Shown: positions 1 through 13,003, counted from the first letter of the stretch. The stretch: DNA of 64,000 nt from Dasypus novemcinctus (GCF_030445035.2 NC_080680.1:94803157-94867156), one strand, 5' to 3'. Notes: generated by a model not told the origin, from the letters alone. Made by a program: numbers and translations.

Positions 1-99
1 TCTAATGTCCCAGTCTGAATCTTTTGATAGGTGAGTTTAATCCATTGATATTCAGTGTTATTACTTTCAAGGAATTATTTATGTTAGCCATATTTTGAT

Positions 100-1078
100 T
101 AGACTTGTGTTTGTCGTATTTTGTTTTTTTCCTTCTCTTTTTGTCTTTTTTGTTGCTCTTACACTCTCCTCCAAGTCTGCCTCTCCCGTTTTTTCCTTTC
201 TTCCTGCAGAACTCCCTTTAGTATTTCTTGAAGGGCAGGGTTCTTGTTGGCATACTCTTTCAATGTCTATTTATCTGTGAATATTTTGACCTCTCCATCA
301 TTTTTGAATGCTAGTTTAGCTGGGTAGAGTATTCTTGGTTGGAAATTTTTTTCTTTTTGTACCTTGACTATATCATACCACTGCCTTCTTGCCTCCATGG
401 TTTCAGATGAGAAATCAGCACTTAATCTTATGGAGCTTCCCTTGTATGTGATGGTTTTATTTCCTCTTGCTGCTTTTAGAATTTTCTCTTTGTCTTGAGC
501 TTTGGATATTTTTACAGTATGTGTCTTGGCATGGGCCTGTTGGGATTTATGATGTTTGGGGTGCCTTGTGCTTCCTGGACATGTACATCCATCTCTCTCA
601 GTAGATTTGGGAAGTTTTCAGCCATTATTTCCTCCAACAGCCCTTCTCTCCCCCTTCCATTCTCTTCTCCTTCTGTGATGCCTATAATACGCATGTTTGT
701 GCATTTTGCATTGTCATTCAGGTCCCTAAGTCCTAGCTGGATTTTTTTCCTATCTTTTTATCGATCAGTTCTACTATCTGTTTGATTTCAGATGTACTGT
801 CTTCCACATCATTAATTCTTTTCTCTGCCTCTTCTAATCTGCTACTATTTGCTGAGAGTGTTTTTTTTGATTTCTTGAACTGTGGTGTTCATCCCCATCA
901 TATCTGTTATCTTTTTGCATATGTTTGCAATTTTCTCTCTGAGTGTTTTCTTCATATTGTTAATCTCTTCCTTTACTTCATTAAGTTTGTCTCTAATATA
1001 TGTTTTGAGATCTTTAATTACTTGTCCGATGTTCTGTTCCCCTTCCTGTTTTTTAGTTTGTTTATTGGCTTCAGCCAT
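100..1078 (-). pseudogene. L1 ORF1 (RNA-binding chaperone), decayed
   Basis: The minus-strand frame opens at 1078 with MAEANKQTKKQ and a charged heptad-like coiled coil (about 77 residues). It continues in other frames through RIIGITEG and ENFPNLLREMDVHVQEAQ at 694-512, which match the RRM of L1 ORF1p. Near 330-200 it ends in the C-terminal domain, with YPAKLAFKNDGEVKIFTDK readable. The frame is broken at least twice (a stop ends the coiled-coil piece at 845), so no full ORF1p could be made. In living L1s this protein trimerises and coats L1 RNA. Confidence 0.85.
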
Positions 1079-2159
1079 GTTTTCCTGATTGTTGGTTTGT
1101 TTTGTATTTTTTTTGTTGCTGTCTGGTCATCATTTTATCTTGACAGGTTTAATCAGTTCCTTAGCTTCTTTGTCTAGTCTTGGGGATTAATTACTTGTTG
1201 TTGTGTAAGTATTATGTCTTCTCTTTGTCACTTTGTTCTTCTTACTGTATTTTCTTGTTGCTAGGTAATTTCTCTTTGAAGGAAAATATTAGGGCCAGGG
1301 AAAGCAAAATGAGTAAGAAAAGAAAATGTGTAAATAGTATTGGTAATAAATGTTAACAGAGCAACAATGTGAGATCTGGGAGAATGGATATTAGACTCAT
1401 CTAAGTTGTGTAGAGTTATAGCAGTAAGTAGACTACCTATAATGAGATATTTAGCTGAATATGGGGAGGAATATAGTATGAATTAAAAAACCAGTGTTTT
1501 CATGAGAGAGGGAAAGGCAACAATATCAAGAGTGGATAAAAGACAGAAAACAGAACAAAGGTATTAGAAATTAGAAGTCAGACAATTTGGGGGCCAAAGA
1601 AAGGGAAGTGGAATGTAAGAGAGACAATAGATGATGTAGGATAGCAAGATGTGTGAGAAAGGGGATAGTGTAGGTGGCCAAAATCAATTCACTCAGAAAA
1701 AAGGAAATGGAGGATGAGGAAACACTTCAAATGTGGAGCGCTCCCTGCACCACCTATTATATAAATAAAATAAAATAAGAAGAAAAAGAGAGAAAATAAA
1801 AGAAAAGAGAAGGAAAAAAAAAAGGCAGTAGGCAAAGAAAAGGGAGGCAAACAAGCAAGAAAAAGAAAAGGAGAAAAAAACCTAAATAAACAAGAAAGGA
1901 CCTTGGGCGATAAAATGGGAGAAAAGACCAGGAGATAAAGCAATATTAGCAACCAAGAAAAAAAAAAAAGAAAGAAAAAAAAACCCCACAAACACTGAGG
2001 GCTAGGATAATCGAAGTCCTCAGATGGACCTCAGGGCACTGTGGATTCAGGGATGGGAAGTCTGTGATATTGCAGAATCAAGGTTTGTGAGTCTCTGGAG
2101 CATGGGCCACCAGGGTTTAGGGGACACAGACCTGGGAACCACACATCTGGTTAACAGAA

Positions 2160-3012
2160 GGCCTGGGAGCACCACAGTGTAACACAGCCTTCAGGGATCC
2201 CTGCAGCTGGGCACCAGCCCTAGGGGGAGGGCTCCCATCCACAGACTCTGACCTCCATGTCAGAAACCCAAAATTCCACCTCTCACAAGAATCTCTTCTG
2301 TCACTGTCTCACCAAATCAGTATGCAGAGACCTCCTGCCCTGCAAGCCCCTGAAACAGCTTGCTCGGGTCACCACTGCACTACAAAAAGTTCAGGGACCA
2401 CCGCGGATGGGCCGCCAGCCCTAGGTGGAAGGGTTCCTCCTAGAACTTCTGACCTCCGTGTCAGAAACTGAAAGTTCCACCTCTTGTAAGAATCTCCTTC
2501 ATCACCATCTCACCAAATTGGCTTCCAAACACCTCCTGCCCTGCAAACCCCCAAAAGAGCTTGCTGGGGGCATCGCTGCACTACAAAAAGTTCAGGGACC
2601 ACCGCAGATGAGCCACCAGCCCTAGGTGGAAGGGTTCCTCCTAGAATTTCTGACCTCCGTGTCAGAAACTGAAAGTTCCACCTCTTGCAAGAATCTCCTC
2701 CATCAGTCTCACCAAATCAGCTTCCAGACACCTCCTGCCCTGCAAGCCCCTGAAAGAGCCCCCTCAGGGCTTGGGAACTCCCCAGTGCAGCAAAGCCTCC
2801 AAGAATGGCCACTTCCTAGCTCCCAGCCCCAGCGGGGAGGGCCCCATGCACAGCCCCAACCTCTGAAAGAGACCCAAAATTCTACCTCTTACAAGAATCT
2901 CCTCTGTCACCATCCCACTATATTGACGTCCAGACACCTCCTGCTCTGTAAACATCTGAAACAGCCCAGTCAAGCAGGACTCCAACCCTACTCAGCCACT
3001 TCTTTGCAGGAG
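2160..3012 (-). repeat. Tandem ~200-bp monomers in the L1-A 5' UTR
   Basis: Four head-to-tail units recur with a period of 200-205 bp. Landmarks on the plus strand are CAGAAAC near 2261, 2462 and 2662, and the equivalent GACCCAAAATTC at 2871. Each unit also holds CACCTCCTGCCCTGCAA and CCAGCCCTAGG. Units two and three are nearly identical over their first half, while the outer units differ more. The array lies directly at the 5' end of the L1, the place where rodent L1s carry promoter monomers. A promoter role is inferred only from position. Confidence 0.8.
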
Positions 3013-3219
3013 AGATTATAAGGTGTACTCACTCAGATGCCATCTTGCCCCACCCCTCAACACATATGTTGTTGCATTTCATGTTATCATTCAACTCCCT
3101 GAGCACCTGCTCAATTTTTTCCATTCTTTTCTCTCTTCATTTTCAGCTGTTGTGTCTTATATATCACTTATTCTTTCTTTTATCATTTTGAGTCTGTTGT
3201 TGTATGCCTCTAATGTGTT

Positions 3220-3425
3220 GTTGTTGTTGTTTTAGGTACCAGAGCTGGAGATTGAACTTGGAACCTCCTTAGTGGAAAGCTGGTGCTCAACCACTGAGCC
3301 ACATCAACTCCCCTGAGTTGGTTTTTTCATTCATTTATTGTTTGTTTCTTTTGTTTTTAGGAGGCAATGGGAACTGAACCCATGTAGGAAGCAGGCACTC
3401 AATTGCTTGAGCCACATCTGCTCCT
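3220..3425 (-). mobile_element. DAS-type dimeric tRNA-derived SINE
   Basis: Two tRNA-like units are joined. Each shows box-B-like sequence on the plus strand (GATTGAACTTGG..., GAACTGAACCCATG...) and ends GAGCCACATC. The flanks repeat TCTAATGTGTT at 3209-3219 and 3426-3436 as target-site duplications, with the T-run tail on the left. Confidence 0.85.
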
Positions 3426-3924
3426 TCTAATGTGTTTTTTCATCTCACCTATTGTGTGTTTCATTTCCATGAGCTCTCTTACTTTTCTATTCAGGTTTCC
3501 AAATTCTTTTTTGTGCTCAGTGTTTTATTTATTTCCTTTATGTCTTTAGCCATATTGTCTTTCAACTAATTAATTATATTTTGGAAATTTGTGTGCATCT
3601 CATTGATTAGTTGTCTTACATCCTGAATCTCTTCTGTGGTTTTGATATAATTATTTTTTTTGGCTCATTTCTTCCATTTTCTTAGTATGGCTTGTAATTT
3701 TTTACTCAGATGCTCAATTCTCTCTTTTTTTTAGGGATGTAGAGGTGGGAGACAGTGTGTTACTGCTCTTCTTTGATTCTCGGTCTATCCTGTTCTGTTA
3801 TTTAGTATTGTCCCTGATAGTTGCTGAAATCTGCATCCTGGACCCAGAAATGGGTTGCACACCTGCTAACCTCCTTGGGGAGGGAGACTGTAAAGGCCAG
3901 AAAAAGCCTCTCTTATTTATTTAC

Positions 3925-4514
3925 CTTAAAAATTAAAAAAAAAATTTTTGTCTTTATTTTTTTAAATGTTACATTAAAAAAAATGAGGTCCCCATACACC
4001 TCCCACCCCCCTTGCCCCACTCCTCCCATATCAACTACCTCTTTCATCATCATGAGACATTCATTGCATTTGGTGAATACATTTTGGAGCACTGCTGCAC
4101 CACATAGATAATGGTTTATATTATAGTTTACACTCTTCCCCAGTCCACCCAGTGGGCCATGGCAGGACATACAATGTCCCGCAACTGTCCCTGCATTACA
4201 ATGCAGGACAACTCCAAGTCCTGAAAATACCCCCACATCATATCTCTTCTTCCCTTTCCCTACCCTCAGCAGCTACTATGGCCACTTTCTTCACATCAAT
4301 GCTACATTTTCTTCCATTACTAATTACAATAGTTCCATAGTAGAATATCAGTAAGTCCACCCTAATCCATACTCTCTTCCTCCATCCTGTGGACCCTGGG
4401 ATGGTTATGTCTAGTCCACCTATATATCGAGAGGGGGCTTAGATTCCACATGGATGATGGATGCAATTCTCCTGCCTTCAGTTATAGGCAATATTGGCTC
4501 CCTGGTGTGGTGGT
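3925..4514 (-). mobile_element. 5'-truncated L1 3'-end copy (xenarthran type)
   Basis: On the minus strand this ends TGAGGTCC...CCTCATTTTTTTTAATGT and an A-rich tail. The same terminus recurs at 19798, 27029, 29660, 49925 and (plus strand) 58205, with different 5' truncation points. Constant 3' end plus variable 5' end is the mark of a LINE. Probable target duplication TTTATTT(A)CCT at 3913-3924 and 4515-4526. No ORF2 is attached here, so assignment to L1 rests on the shared tail and layout. Confidence 0.65.
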
Positions 4515-5149
4515 TTTTATTTCCTCATGTGCTCTTCCCTGGCCCACCCTTAATGGTGCTCTTTGGCTGTCCTCTCAGTTCAAAGCCTTGTCAGATTGTG
4601 TTCACTGCAACATGGACCAGATCAATGTGATAGAGGGTCCTGCCTGGAGGCTAAGAAATTTGTAATTCAAACTTTCTCAGAGGCAGTTCTCCAACCTTTG
4701 CTGACAGCCACCTTCATTCTTCTAGGTAGGAAATAATTCTATTCTTCTCTGTGCTCTCTGTACAAAGGGAGATTGTGAGGGTCGGATCTCTTTAGTCCCT
4801 TTCCAGTTCCCAAGGCAAGCAATGGCAGAGCCCTACCCAGCCTGGAAGGGCTCATGGGACACAGCATACCAAATTTGTGGGTTAAAGACTGTGTCACCCT
4901 TAGGTTGTGTCTCTTTTTCTCCCTTTTCCTGGGGAGGTGGATCCCTGGGGTCCCCTTTGTCTGCTGCCACCAGCCCCAAAGCCTGATAATTCAAGTGTCT
5001 ATATGGTGGGGGAGGATGCTGGCAGTTGCAGCAACAACTTTTAACCCACAGTTTTTCTGTCATGACACTCTTACTTTGCTCCTCTCTCTTCTGGGTGGTA
5101 TCCAGCCTTCCTCTGATGTTCTAAGCTCTAGAAGATTTTTTTTTCAGGC

Positions 5150-6156
5150 TGTTTCTGCCTTTCTAATGTATTTTTAATCTCATCCATTGTATCTTTCATT
5201 CTCATAAGTTCTGTTATTTTTCTCCCAAGCTTTCAAATTCTTCTTTATGCTCACTCAGTGTCTTCTTAATACTTTTGTACCTTTAGTTATATTATCCTTC
5301 AACTCCTTGACCTGATTTAGGAGATTTCTTTGAACATCATTTATTATTTTTTCAAATCCTGTGTCTTGTCTGGTGTTTTGATTTGTTCCTTTGACTGGGC
5401 CATATCTTCCTGTCTCTTACTAAGGCTTATAACTTTTTTCTGATGGTCAGATTATGATGGTGAGTTTACTCTGATGGCCAGTTTTTCTCTGTTGCCTTGG
5501 GTTTTATTGTTGATTGGATTTGTGTTACAATACTTCTTTGGTTCTTGGTCCAGTTTACTTTGGTCTTTAAAATTGCCCCTGTTTAACTGATCAAACAGGG
5601 CCAGGGATCCACTAACAGGGTGCTGAACAGTTTGTAAGGGTCTTGGGGAGTGGACAGTAAAGTCACAAAAAGCCTCTTTTTAAATTTTTTCCTGGAGTGC
5701 ACACTTTCCTTGCCTACCAGCAGATGGTGCACTTAACCCAACCATTCCTCTCAGGCTTACTGGGTAGTGTTATTACTCTAACCTCTGGCAGGCTTTGGTG
5801 TGCAAGCACTGTGAGCCAGGCCTCACAGTTCATACCTGCTGTTCAGAAGTCACTTTGGCCCTTGGCCACACCCTCTCTTTTCCCAGGGAGGAAAAATCAC
5901 TGCTCCCCTCTGCATCAGTGGCAATCAATCCCAGTTTGTGATGAGAGTGTTTGCTCTGAGGGTGGAGAATGGGTGCAGAGGCAACTAACTCATGGTTTTA
6001 CCTTTGGCTTCTCTGTCTCGCCATCCTCCTCCCTTTTGGACAGCACTCTCCTGGTTTTATTGGGGGCAGAAACTGCCCCCAATAAAATTCTAGCTGTTTT
6101 TTGAAAAGATATTTGCTCCCTTTGTCTCTATGCTACCATCCTCCAGGAAGTCATGT
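5150..6156 (-). mobile_element. LINE-1 fragment (L1-D): ORF1 N-terminus and 5' UTR
   Basis: 5150-5480 is antisense to the L1 ORF1 coiled-coil coding region. 5480-6150 is 5' UTR-like, ending in ATGCTACCATCCTCCAGG, the complement of an L1-like 5' start. Its 5' end touches the SINE at 6170. No open frame of interest. Confidence 0.6.
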
Positions 6157-6169
6157 TGGTATGGGTTTT

Positions 6170-6612
6170 TTTTTTTTTTAATGTAGCAGCTTTTTATTTT
6201 TTTTTAAGATTTATTTATTTGTTTCTCTCCCCTCCCCCCGACCCCAGTTGTCTGTTCTCTGTGTCTATTTACTGCATCTTGTTTCTTTGTCCGCTTCTGT
6301 TGTCAGCTGCAGGAGAATCTGTGCCTCTTTTTTTTGCTGCGTCATCTTGTTGTGTCAGCTCTCCGTGTGGGCGGCGCCATTTCTGGGCAGACTGCACTTC
6401 CTTTCGCACTGGGCGGCTCTCCTTCGGGGCGCACTCCTTGCGTCTTGGGCTCCCCTATGCAGGGGCTACCTCTACATGGCAGAGCACTCCTTGCACTCAT
6501 CAGCACTGCGCATGGGCCAGCTCCACACGGGTCAAGGAGGCCCTGGATTTGAACCGTGGACCTCCCATGTGGTAGATGGACGCCCTAACCACTGGGCCAA
6601 GTCTGTTTCCCT
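6170..6612 (-). mobile_element. DAS-III-type chimeric SINE
   Basis: Minus-strand head (right end) reads GGAAACAGACTTGGCCCAGTGG, a tRNA-Ala-like domain with box B GGTTCAAATCC. It is followed by the ~180-nt unique body, then the GAGAACAGACAACTGGGG tail and poly(A). Target duplications GGTATGG(G)TTTT lie at about 6158 and 6613. About 20 extra bases (AATGTAGCAGC on the plus strand) sit between two A-rich tail blocks. Confidence 0.93.
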
Positions 6613-7696
6613 GGTATGGTTTTGATTACTGATCCAATCTCTATTGGTCTGTTGAGATTTTCTATTTCTTGTGTCAGATTAGGTAAAGTGTATGTTTCTA
6701 GGAATTTGTCCATTTCATCTAGGTTTTCTAAGTTGTTGGCATATAATTTTTCTGTAAGGTTGATTGTAATGGCCACACTTTCATTCTTAATTTTAGTTAT
6801 TTGTGTCCCTTTTTTTTCTTTGTCAGTCTGGCTAAAGGTTTGTCAATTTTATTGACTTTTTCCCTCCAGAAAACCAACTTTTGGTTTTGTTGATTCTCTC
6901 TACTGTTTTTCTATTCTCTAGGTAATTTATCACTACTCTATTTTTTATTGTTTCCTTCCTTCTACTAACTTTGGATTTAGTTTCCTCTTCTTGTTCTAAT
7001 TTCTTTAGTTGTGAAGTGAGGTTATTAATATGTGATCTTTTTCCTTTTTTAATACAGTTATTTAGGCCTATAAATTTCCTCTAAGCATGCTTTTGCTACA
7101 TCCCCTACATTTTGGTATGTTGTATTTTCATTTTTGTTCATCTCAATATATTTCCTAATTTCCTGTGTGATTTCTTCTTTGACTTATTGCTTATTTAATA
7201 ATGCTCTTTTATTTCCTCATATTTGTAGAGTTTCCAGTTTTCCGTATGTTATTAATTAATTTCTATCTTTGTTCCATTGTGGTCTGAGAAAATACTTTGT
7301 ATGATTGCAATATTTTAAAATTTATTAAAATTTGATTTGTTGCCTAACTTGCAGTATATCCTGGAAAATGTTCCATGTGCACTTGAGAAGAATGTTTATT
7401 CTACTGTTGTTATGTGATTTGTTTTATATATGTTTATTAGATCTAATTTGTTAGCAGTATTGTTCAAGTCCTCTTTTTCTTTATTGACTTTCTGTTTAGA
7501 AGTTCTGTCAATTATTGAAATTGGTGTATTATTGTAGAACTATCTATTTCTCCCTCCAATTCTATTAATTTTTGCTTTTGATATTTTGGGACTCTGTTGT
7601 GAGGTGTATATATGTTTATAATCATTATAGCTTCTTGTTGGATTTAACCTTTTATCAATATATAATATCCTTTTTTTGCCCTTGTAATCTTTTTTA

Positions 7697-8079
7697 AAAA
7701 AAAAGATTTATTTATTTCTCTCCCCTCCCCCCCACCCCAGTTGTCTGTTCTCTGTGTGTATTTGCTGCGTCTTCTTTGTCTGCTTCTGTTTTTGTCAGCG
7801 GCACGGGAATCTGTGTTTCTTTTTGTTGCATCATCTTGTGTGTCAGCTCTCCGTGTGTGTGGCACCATTCCTGGGCAGGCTGCACTTTCTTTCGTGCTGG
7901 GTGACTCTCCTTACGGGGCGCACCTCTTGTGCATGGGGCTCCCCTATGGGGGAGACACCCCTGCGTGGCAGGGCACTCCTTGCGCTCATCAGCACTGTGC
8001 ATGGGCCAGCTCCACACGCGTTAAGGAGTCTCCCATGTGGCAGACGGATGCCCTAACCATTGGGCCAAGTCCGCCGCCT
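7697..8079 (-). mobile_element. DAS-III-type chimeric SINE
   Basis: Same architecture as the copy at 6170. Target duplication CTTGTAATCTTTTTTT lies on both sides (about 7682 and 8080). The box-B region appears shortened: the stretch between GTTAAGGAGTC and CTCCCATGTGG lacks about 20 bases seen in the other copies. Confidence 0.92.
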
Positions 8080-8413
8080 TTGTAATCTTTTTTTAAACTT
8101 AATGTCTATTTTTTCTGGCAATAATACAGCCACTCCAGTTCTCCTTTGATTACTGTTTGCTTGGTATATCTTTTACCACCATTTTACTTTCAATCTCTTT
8201 GTATCTTTGTATTAAGGTGAGTTTCTTGTACACAGTTTATAAATGAATCATATTTTTAAATCCAACCTGCCAATCTCTGCCTTTTAGTAGAGGAGTTTAA
8301 TTCATTGACATTTAAGGTAATAACTGAGCAGGAAGGATTTACTTTTACTATTTAGCTATTTATTTTCTTTATGTCTTGCATATTTTTTGTTCTCCAATTA
8401 TCCCTTTACTGTC

Positions 8414-8669
8414 TTTTTTTTTAGTCCCCCCCCCTTGCAGCTTGCTTGTTGTCTGCTCTCTGTGTCCATTTGCTGCATGCTCTTCTGTGTTTTCACTTGT
8501 CTTCCTTTCTGTTGTGTCACCTTGCTGAGTCAGCTTTCCATGGTGCTTGCAGGCCCCGTGGCACTCCTTGGTGTGAGGGTGAGCCTGCCTTCACAAGGAG
8601 GCCCCGGGATGTGAACCCAGAGCCTCCATATGGTAGACGGGAGCCCAACTGATTGAGCAACAGCTGCTT
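8414..8669 (-). mobile_element. Short SINE variant (type B, CCAACTGATTGAGC head)
   Basis: Shares the TGTCTGCTCTCTGTGTCCATTTGCTG tail block with DAS-III copies (here in plus-strand reading). It has a shorter body and a different tRNA-like head ending AACTGATTGAGCAACAGC. Target duplications CCCTTTACTG at 8402 and 8670. A second copy of the type is at 53783. Confidence 0.8.
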
Positions 8670-9404
8670 CCCTTTACTGGCTTTTTTTTGTATTTAGTTG
8701 CTTTATTTGTAGTTTACCCTTTTAATTCTCTTGTTCTTTCCTTTTCTTTATATTATTTGGTTATTTTCATAGTGGTTACTTGTGTAACTACCATTAACAC
8801 CTTAAATTAAGAACACCCTAGTTTGACTAATATTAACCTAATTTCAGCAGTATACAAACTCTCCACTCCTTCAAATCTCCATCCCTCCCTCTTTATAATG
8901 ATATTGTCTCAGTTTCCATCTTTATATATATTTTTCCTATTAACATAGATTTTAAGTACTTTTTTTTTACATATTTGCCTGTTAAGTCATTTAAGGGGAA
9001 GAGCAGTTACAAACCCAAACTACAGTGACATAGGATTTTACATTTACTAATATAGTTGCCTTCACCAATTATTCTTTATTTTTTCTTATATTTTTCTTAT
9101 GGCTTCAGGTTACTTTCTAGTGTCCTCTTATTTCAGCCTGAAGGACCCCATTAGCATTTCTTGTAGGGTAAGTCTTCTGGTAATGAACACTTACAGCTTT
9201 TGTTTATCTACAAATGTCTTAGTTTCTCTTTCATTTTTTTTGAGTTAACAAAATTATTTCCTGATTTATTAAAATCTTAAGTGTTTAGAATTGCATAGAA
9301 ACAAACAGAATGTGGTCTGCATATTAGATTTTCAGAAACAACATTCGTTGCTTACATATGTGCAAATACTAATCTAGTGACTTAATCTCACTTCCATATT
9401 ACTT

Positions 9405-9867
9405 CTTTTTTTTCCTCCCCTTCCCCCTCCCTGCTGTTTATTTTTGCTGCCTGTGTCCATTCACTGTGTGATCTTCTGTGTCTATTTCTCTTTCTTCATC
9501 TTTTCTTCTCATTTTCTCCTCTAGGATTCTCTGAGATTTGATCCTGGGAACCTCCAATGGGGAGAGAGTTTCCCTGTCACTTGTGCCACCTCAGTTTCTG
9601 GTTTCTGTTGCATCTTGCCTTGACTCTCCTCTTTATCCCTCTTTTTGTTGCATCATCATCTTGCTGCCTGGCTTGCTGCATGGGCACTGGCTCATCGTGC
9701 GGGCAGTGGCTCACTGTGTGGGCACTGGCTCACCACGTGGGCACTGGCTTGCTGCATAGGCCTGGCTCACTGTGCAGGCATGCCTTTACCAGGAGACCCT
9801 GGTGATTGAAACAGGGTCCTCCTGTATGGTAGACAGGGCCCAGTCACTTGAGCCACATCCGCTTCCC
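9405..9867 (-). mobile_element. SINE variant (type C, GGGCACTGGCTCAC core)
   Basis: Minus-strand SINE of about 460 bp inserted in the 3' UTR of the zinc-finger retrocopy. It carries a box-B-like GATTGAAACAGGGTC head and a body with two or three repeats of GTGGGCACTGGCTCA. Target duplications are TCCATATTACTT (9393) and TCCATACTCCTT (9868). Related copies are at 47871, 48825 and 54288. Confidence 0.8.
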
Positions 9868-11680
9868 TCCATACTCCTTACAAAAAACCATAATTCAGCA
9901 TACCCATGTCACTTCAAAATTCTACACTGTTTTCTTATGTAATTTCAATGGTAAGTCCTGTTCAAACTTCTTGACTCTTTGCTGAATTGTGTGGTAAAGG
10001 TCCATATGAAGTATTTTATTTTTTGTTCCACTATGAATTTTCTTATGTGAAATTCAGCTAAAGATTTTCTTGAATTGATTTTAGGATTATTGTTTCCTCA
10101 GCATAATAATATTAATGCTCAGGAATGGGTGATCACTGAAGACTTGGCTTCAGTCATGACACTGAAAAGAGTTTTATACTCTGTGGATTCTCATGCCCTA
10201 CAGTTGGTTCTGTATGAATAAGTGATTTTGTGTGATATTTTTTCATGAATAACATCTCCCACATGAATTATCTAGCATTCCCTCAAGGGGTTTCATCCTC
10301 TGGTAAAGATCTGTCACCTCTATCACTTGGAACAGTAGATGAAGACTCTTCTACTTTCCTTGCATGTATATTATGAATTCTCTCATGTTGTATATTATCA
10401 GACCACCTATTAAAATTTTTGCTACATTGGTGACATTTATATTCATTTTATCCAGTTGGCTTAAATTGATGAAGTAGTCAGGATGACTAAAGGCTCTGCC
10501 AGATTGATTACAAACAGTACTTCAACAGTGTGAGTTCTCTAGTATGTTTAAAGGTTAAGTAAAGAGGCTGAAATCTCCTCCATATTCAAAACATTTTTAG
10601 TATGTATTCTCTCACATAATCTAAGTTCAGAACATTGACTGAAGCCTTTCACATATATGGCATTCATAGAGTTTCTCTCTAGTTTGAGATCACTCCTGTT
10701 GTATATGTTTACAAAATAAATGAAGATTTCCACACATAGATATTCTAATGGTATCTCTCCAGTGTGAGTTTTCTCATGTTATCTCAGGACAGAACACCAA
10801 GTGATGACTTTCCCACATAGAAGACATGGATTAGATTTCTCTTCAGTGTGAGTCTTCTCACATTGTCTAAGGTTAGAATAATGGGTGAAATATTTCCCAT
10901 ATAGATGACATTCATAAGTTTTTTCTCCACTTTGAGTTCTCTTATGTCATTTCCAGATAGGACACTGTGTGAAGGCTTTCCCATATAGATGACATATGAT
11001 TTCTCCCTTGTGGGAATCCTTTCATGATATATAAGTCTAGAGTGATGGGGGAAGGACTTCCTATATGAATAGTATTCATAAAGTTTCTTTCCTATGTGAG
11101 TTCTTTGATGTTGTCTAAGGAAAGAACAACAAGTGAAGGCTTTTCCACATAGAAGATATTCACAAAGACTCTTTCCAGTGTGAGTTTTCCCATGTTGTCT
11201 CAGGTAAGAAGAATGAGTGAAGGATTTCTAACATAGACAACATTCATAAAGTTTTTCTCAAGTGTGAGTCTCACATGTCCTCCAAGGGTGGAAGAACGGT
11301 TGAAGGCTTTCCCATATAGACGGCATTCATAAGGTTTCTCTCCAGTGTGAGTTTGCTCATATTTTCTCAGGGGAGAAGAATGACATTCATAGGATTTCTC
11401 ACCAGTATGAGTCTTCTTATGATATCTCAGGCTAGAATAATGGGTGAAGGACTTCCTGCATGAATGACATTCATGAGGTTTCTCACCTATGTGAGTCCTC
11501 TCATGATATCTAAGGCTAGAATAACGAAAGAAGAATTTCCCATGTGGATGAAATCATAGAATTTCTTTCCAGTGTGAGCTCTCTGATGATGTCTAAGGTA
11601 CGAAAAACAAGTAAAGGCTTTTTCACATTGATGGCATTCATAAGGTTTCTTTCCAGTGTGAGTTCTCTTATGTTCTCTCA

Positions 11681-12112
<432 letters not shown>

Positions 12113-12622
12113 ATTTCTGCTTTTTAAAGACCAGTTTTCCTGCCTGAATTCCGATTTTGGAAAAATATAATTCCTTCTCTCCACAGTTCCTCTCTTTGCT
12201 CAAACTGAGAATGTATATCTGATTTACAGACCTGACATTACACTGAGACCAGAAGACTAATATTCTCCAGCATCACATCTCAGAACAACTTTCTCTGGGA
12301 TTTTTCCAGCAGGGCTTACTTTTCCTGGGTGAAGTTTATAACTATATTTTTCAAATTCACTAACTCTAGTGGTAGCATTGTCAAAAGCTCAGCTGAAAAC
12401 AGTCTTCTTCTGGGTTTTCACTCAAAATCAGATAAGCACTGAGATCACATACAATTGATGGGCAAGATGAATTTCATTTAAGTTTGTCAGCTGTCCTGAA
12501 TTAAATGCTTGGTACTGTCCCAGATATTCGCAACTCCATGGACATGGCCAGAGATGTTACAGAGCCACGGATGCCTCCTCTGCTGGTCTCATGGGGATGA
12601 CGCTTCATCCTCACTTTTCCTT

Positions 12623-12997
12623 ATTTTTTTTTTTTAAGATTTATTATTTATTTATTTAATTCCCCTCCCCTCCCCCGGTTGTCTGTTTCTGTGTCTTTTT
12701 GCTGCGTCTTGTTTCTTTGTCTGCTTCTGTTGTCGTCAGCGGCACGGGAAGTGTGGGCAGCGCCATTCCTCGGCAGGCTGCTCCCTCCTTCGCGCTGGGC
12801 GGCTCTCCTTATGGGTGCACTCTTTGCGCGTGGGGCTTCCCTACGCGGGGGACACCCCTGCGTGGCTCGGCACTCCTTGCGCGCATCAGCACTGCACATG
12901 GGCCAGCTCCACACGGGTCAAGGAGGCCCGGGGTTTGAACCACGGACCTCCCATGTGGTAGATGGACGCCCTAACCACTGGGCCAAAGTCCGTTTCC
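12623..12997 (-). mobile_element. DAS-III-type chimeric SINE at the edge of the KRAB-ZNF retrocopy
   Basis: Standard head, body and tail on the minus strand. Target duplication CTTTTCCTT lies at 12614-12622 and 12998-13006. It landed within a few bases of the 5' junction between the retrocopy and the L1, so it is younger than both. Confidence 0.92.
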
Positions 12998-13003
12998 CTT
13001 TTC

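Larger units (their letters stand above)
1..3056 (-). mobile_element. LINE-1 (L1-A): 5' UTR, ORF1 and start of ORF2
   Basis: Read on the minus strand, the element runs from a 5' end near 3056 (G-rich start followed by AAGATGGC, typical of L1 5' ends) through tandem promoter monomers, a long 5' UTR (about 1080-2160, A-rich around 1750-1990 on the plus strand) and ORF1. ORF2 begins at the left edge: the first ~50 bases translate on the minus strand as TLNINGLNSPIKRFRL, the conserved L1 endonuclease N-terminus. The rest of ORF2 is outside the window. The element sits inside another minus-strand L1 whose ORF1 sequence begins at about 3057. Confidence 0.85.
3057..5150 (-). mobile_element. LINE-1 fragment (L1-B): ORF1 coiled coil and 5' UTR
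   Basis: The T-rich plus strand is antisense to an L1 ORF1 N-terminal region (about 3060-3720). It is followed by GC-richer 5' UTR-like sequence (3725-3912 and 4527-5150). It is interrupted by a dimeric SINE at 3220-3425 and a 5'-truncated L1 3' end at 3925-4514. No open protein remains. Confidence 0.6.
6613..9233 (-). mobile_element. LINE-1 fragment (L1-E): ORF2 toward ORF1
   Basis: The plus strand is antisense to L1 ORF2, running from the reverse-transcriptase N-terminal part (about 6613) through the endonuclease (7100-8330, with the complement of the ORF2 start near 8300) into ORF1 C-terminal sequence (9130-9233). It then breaks at the zinc-finger retrocopy and resumes at 13004. SINEs interrupt it at 7697 and 8414. 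Many stops are present; it looks like an old L1M-type copy. Confidence 0.8.

Noticed and set aside
1689-1991. 100-codon hydrophobic minus-strand frame
   Set aside because: It arises from the A-rich plus strand of an L1 5' UTR; phenylalanine/leucine-rich by composition.
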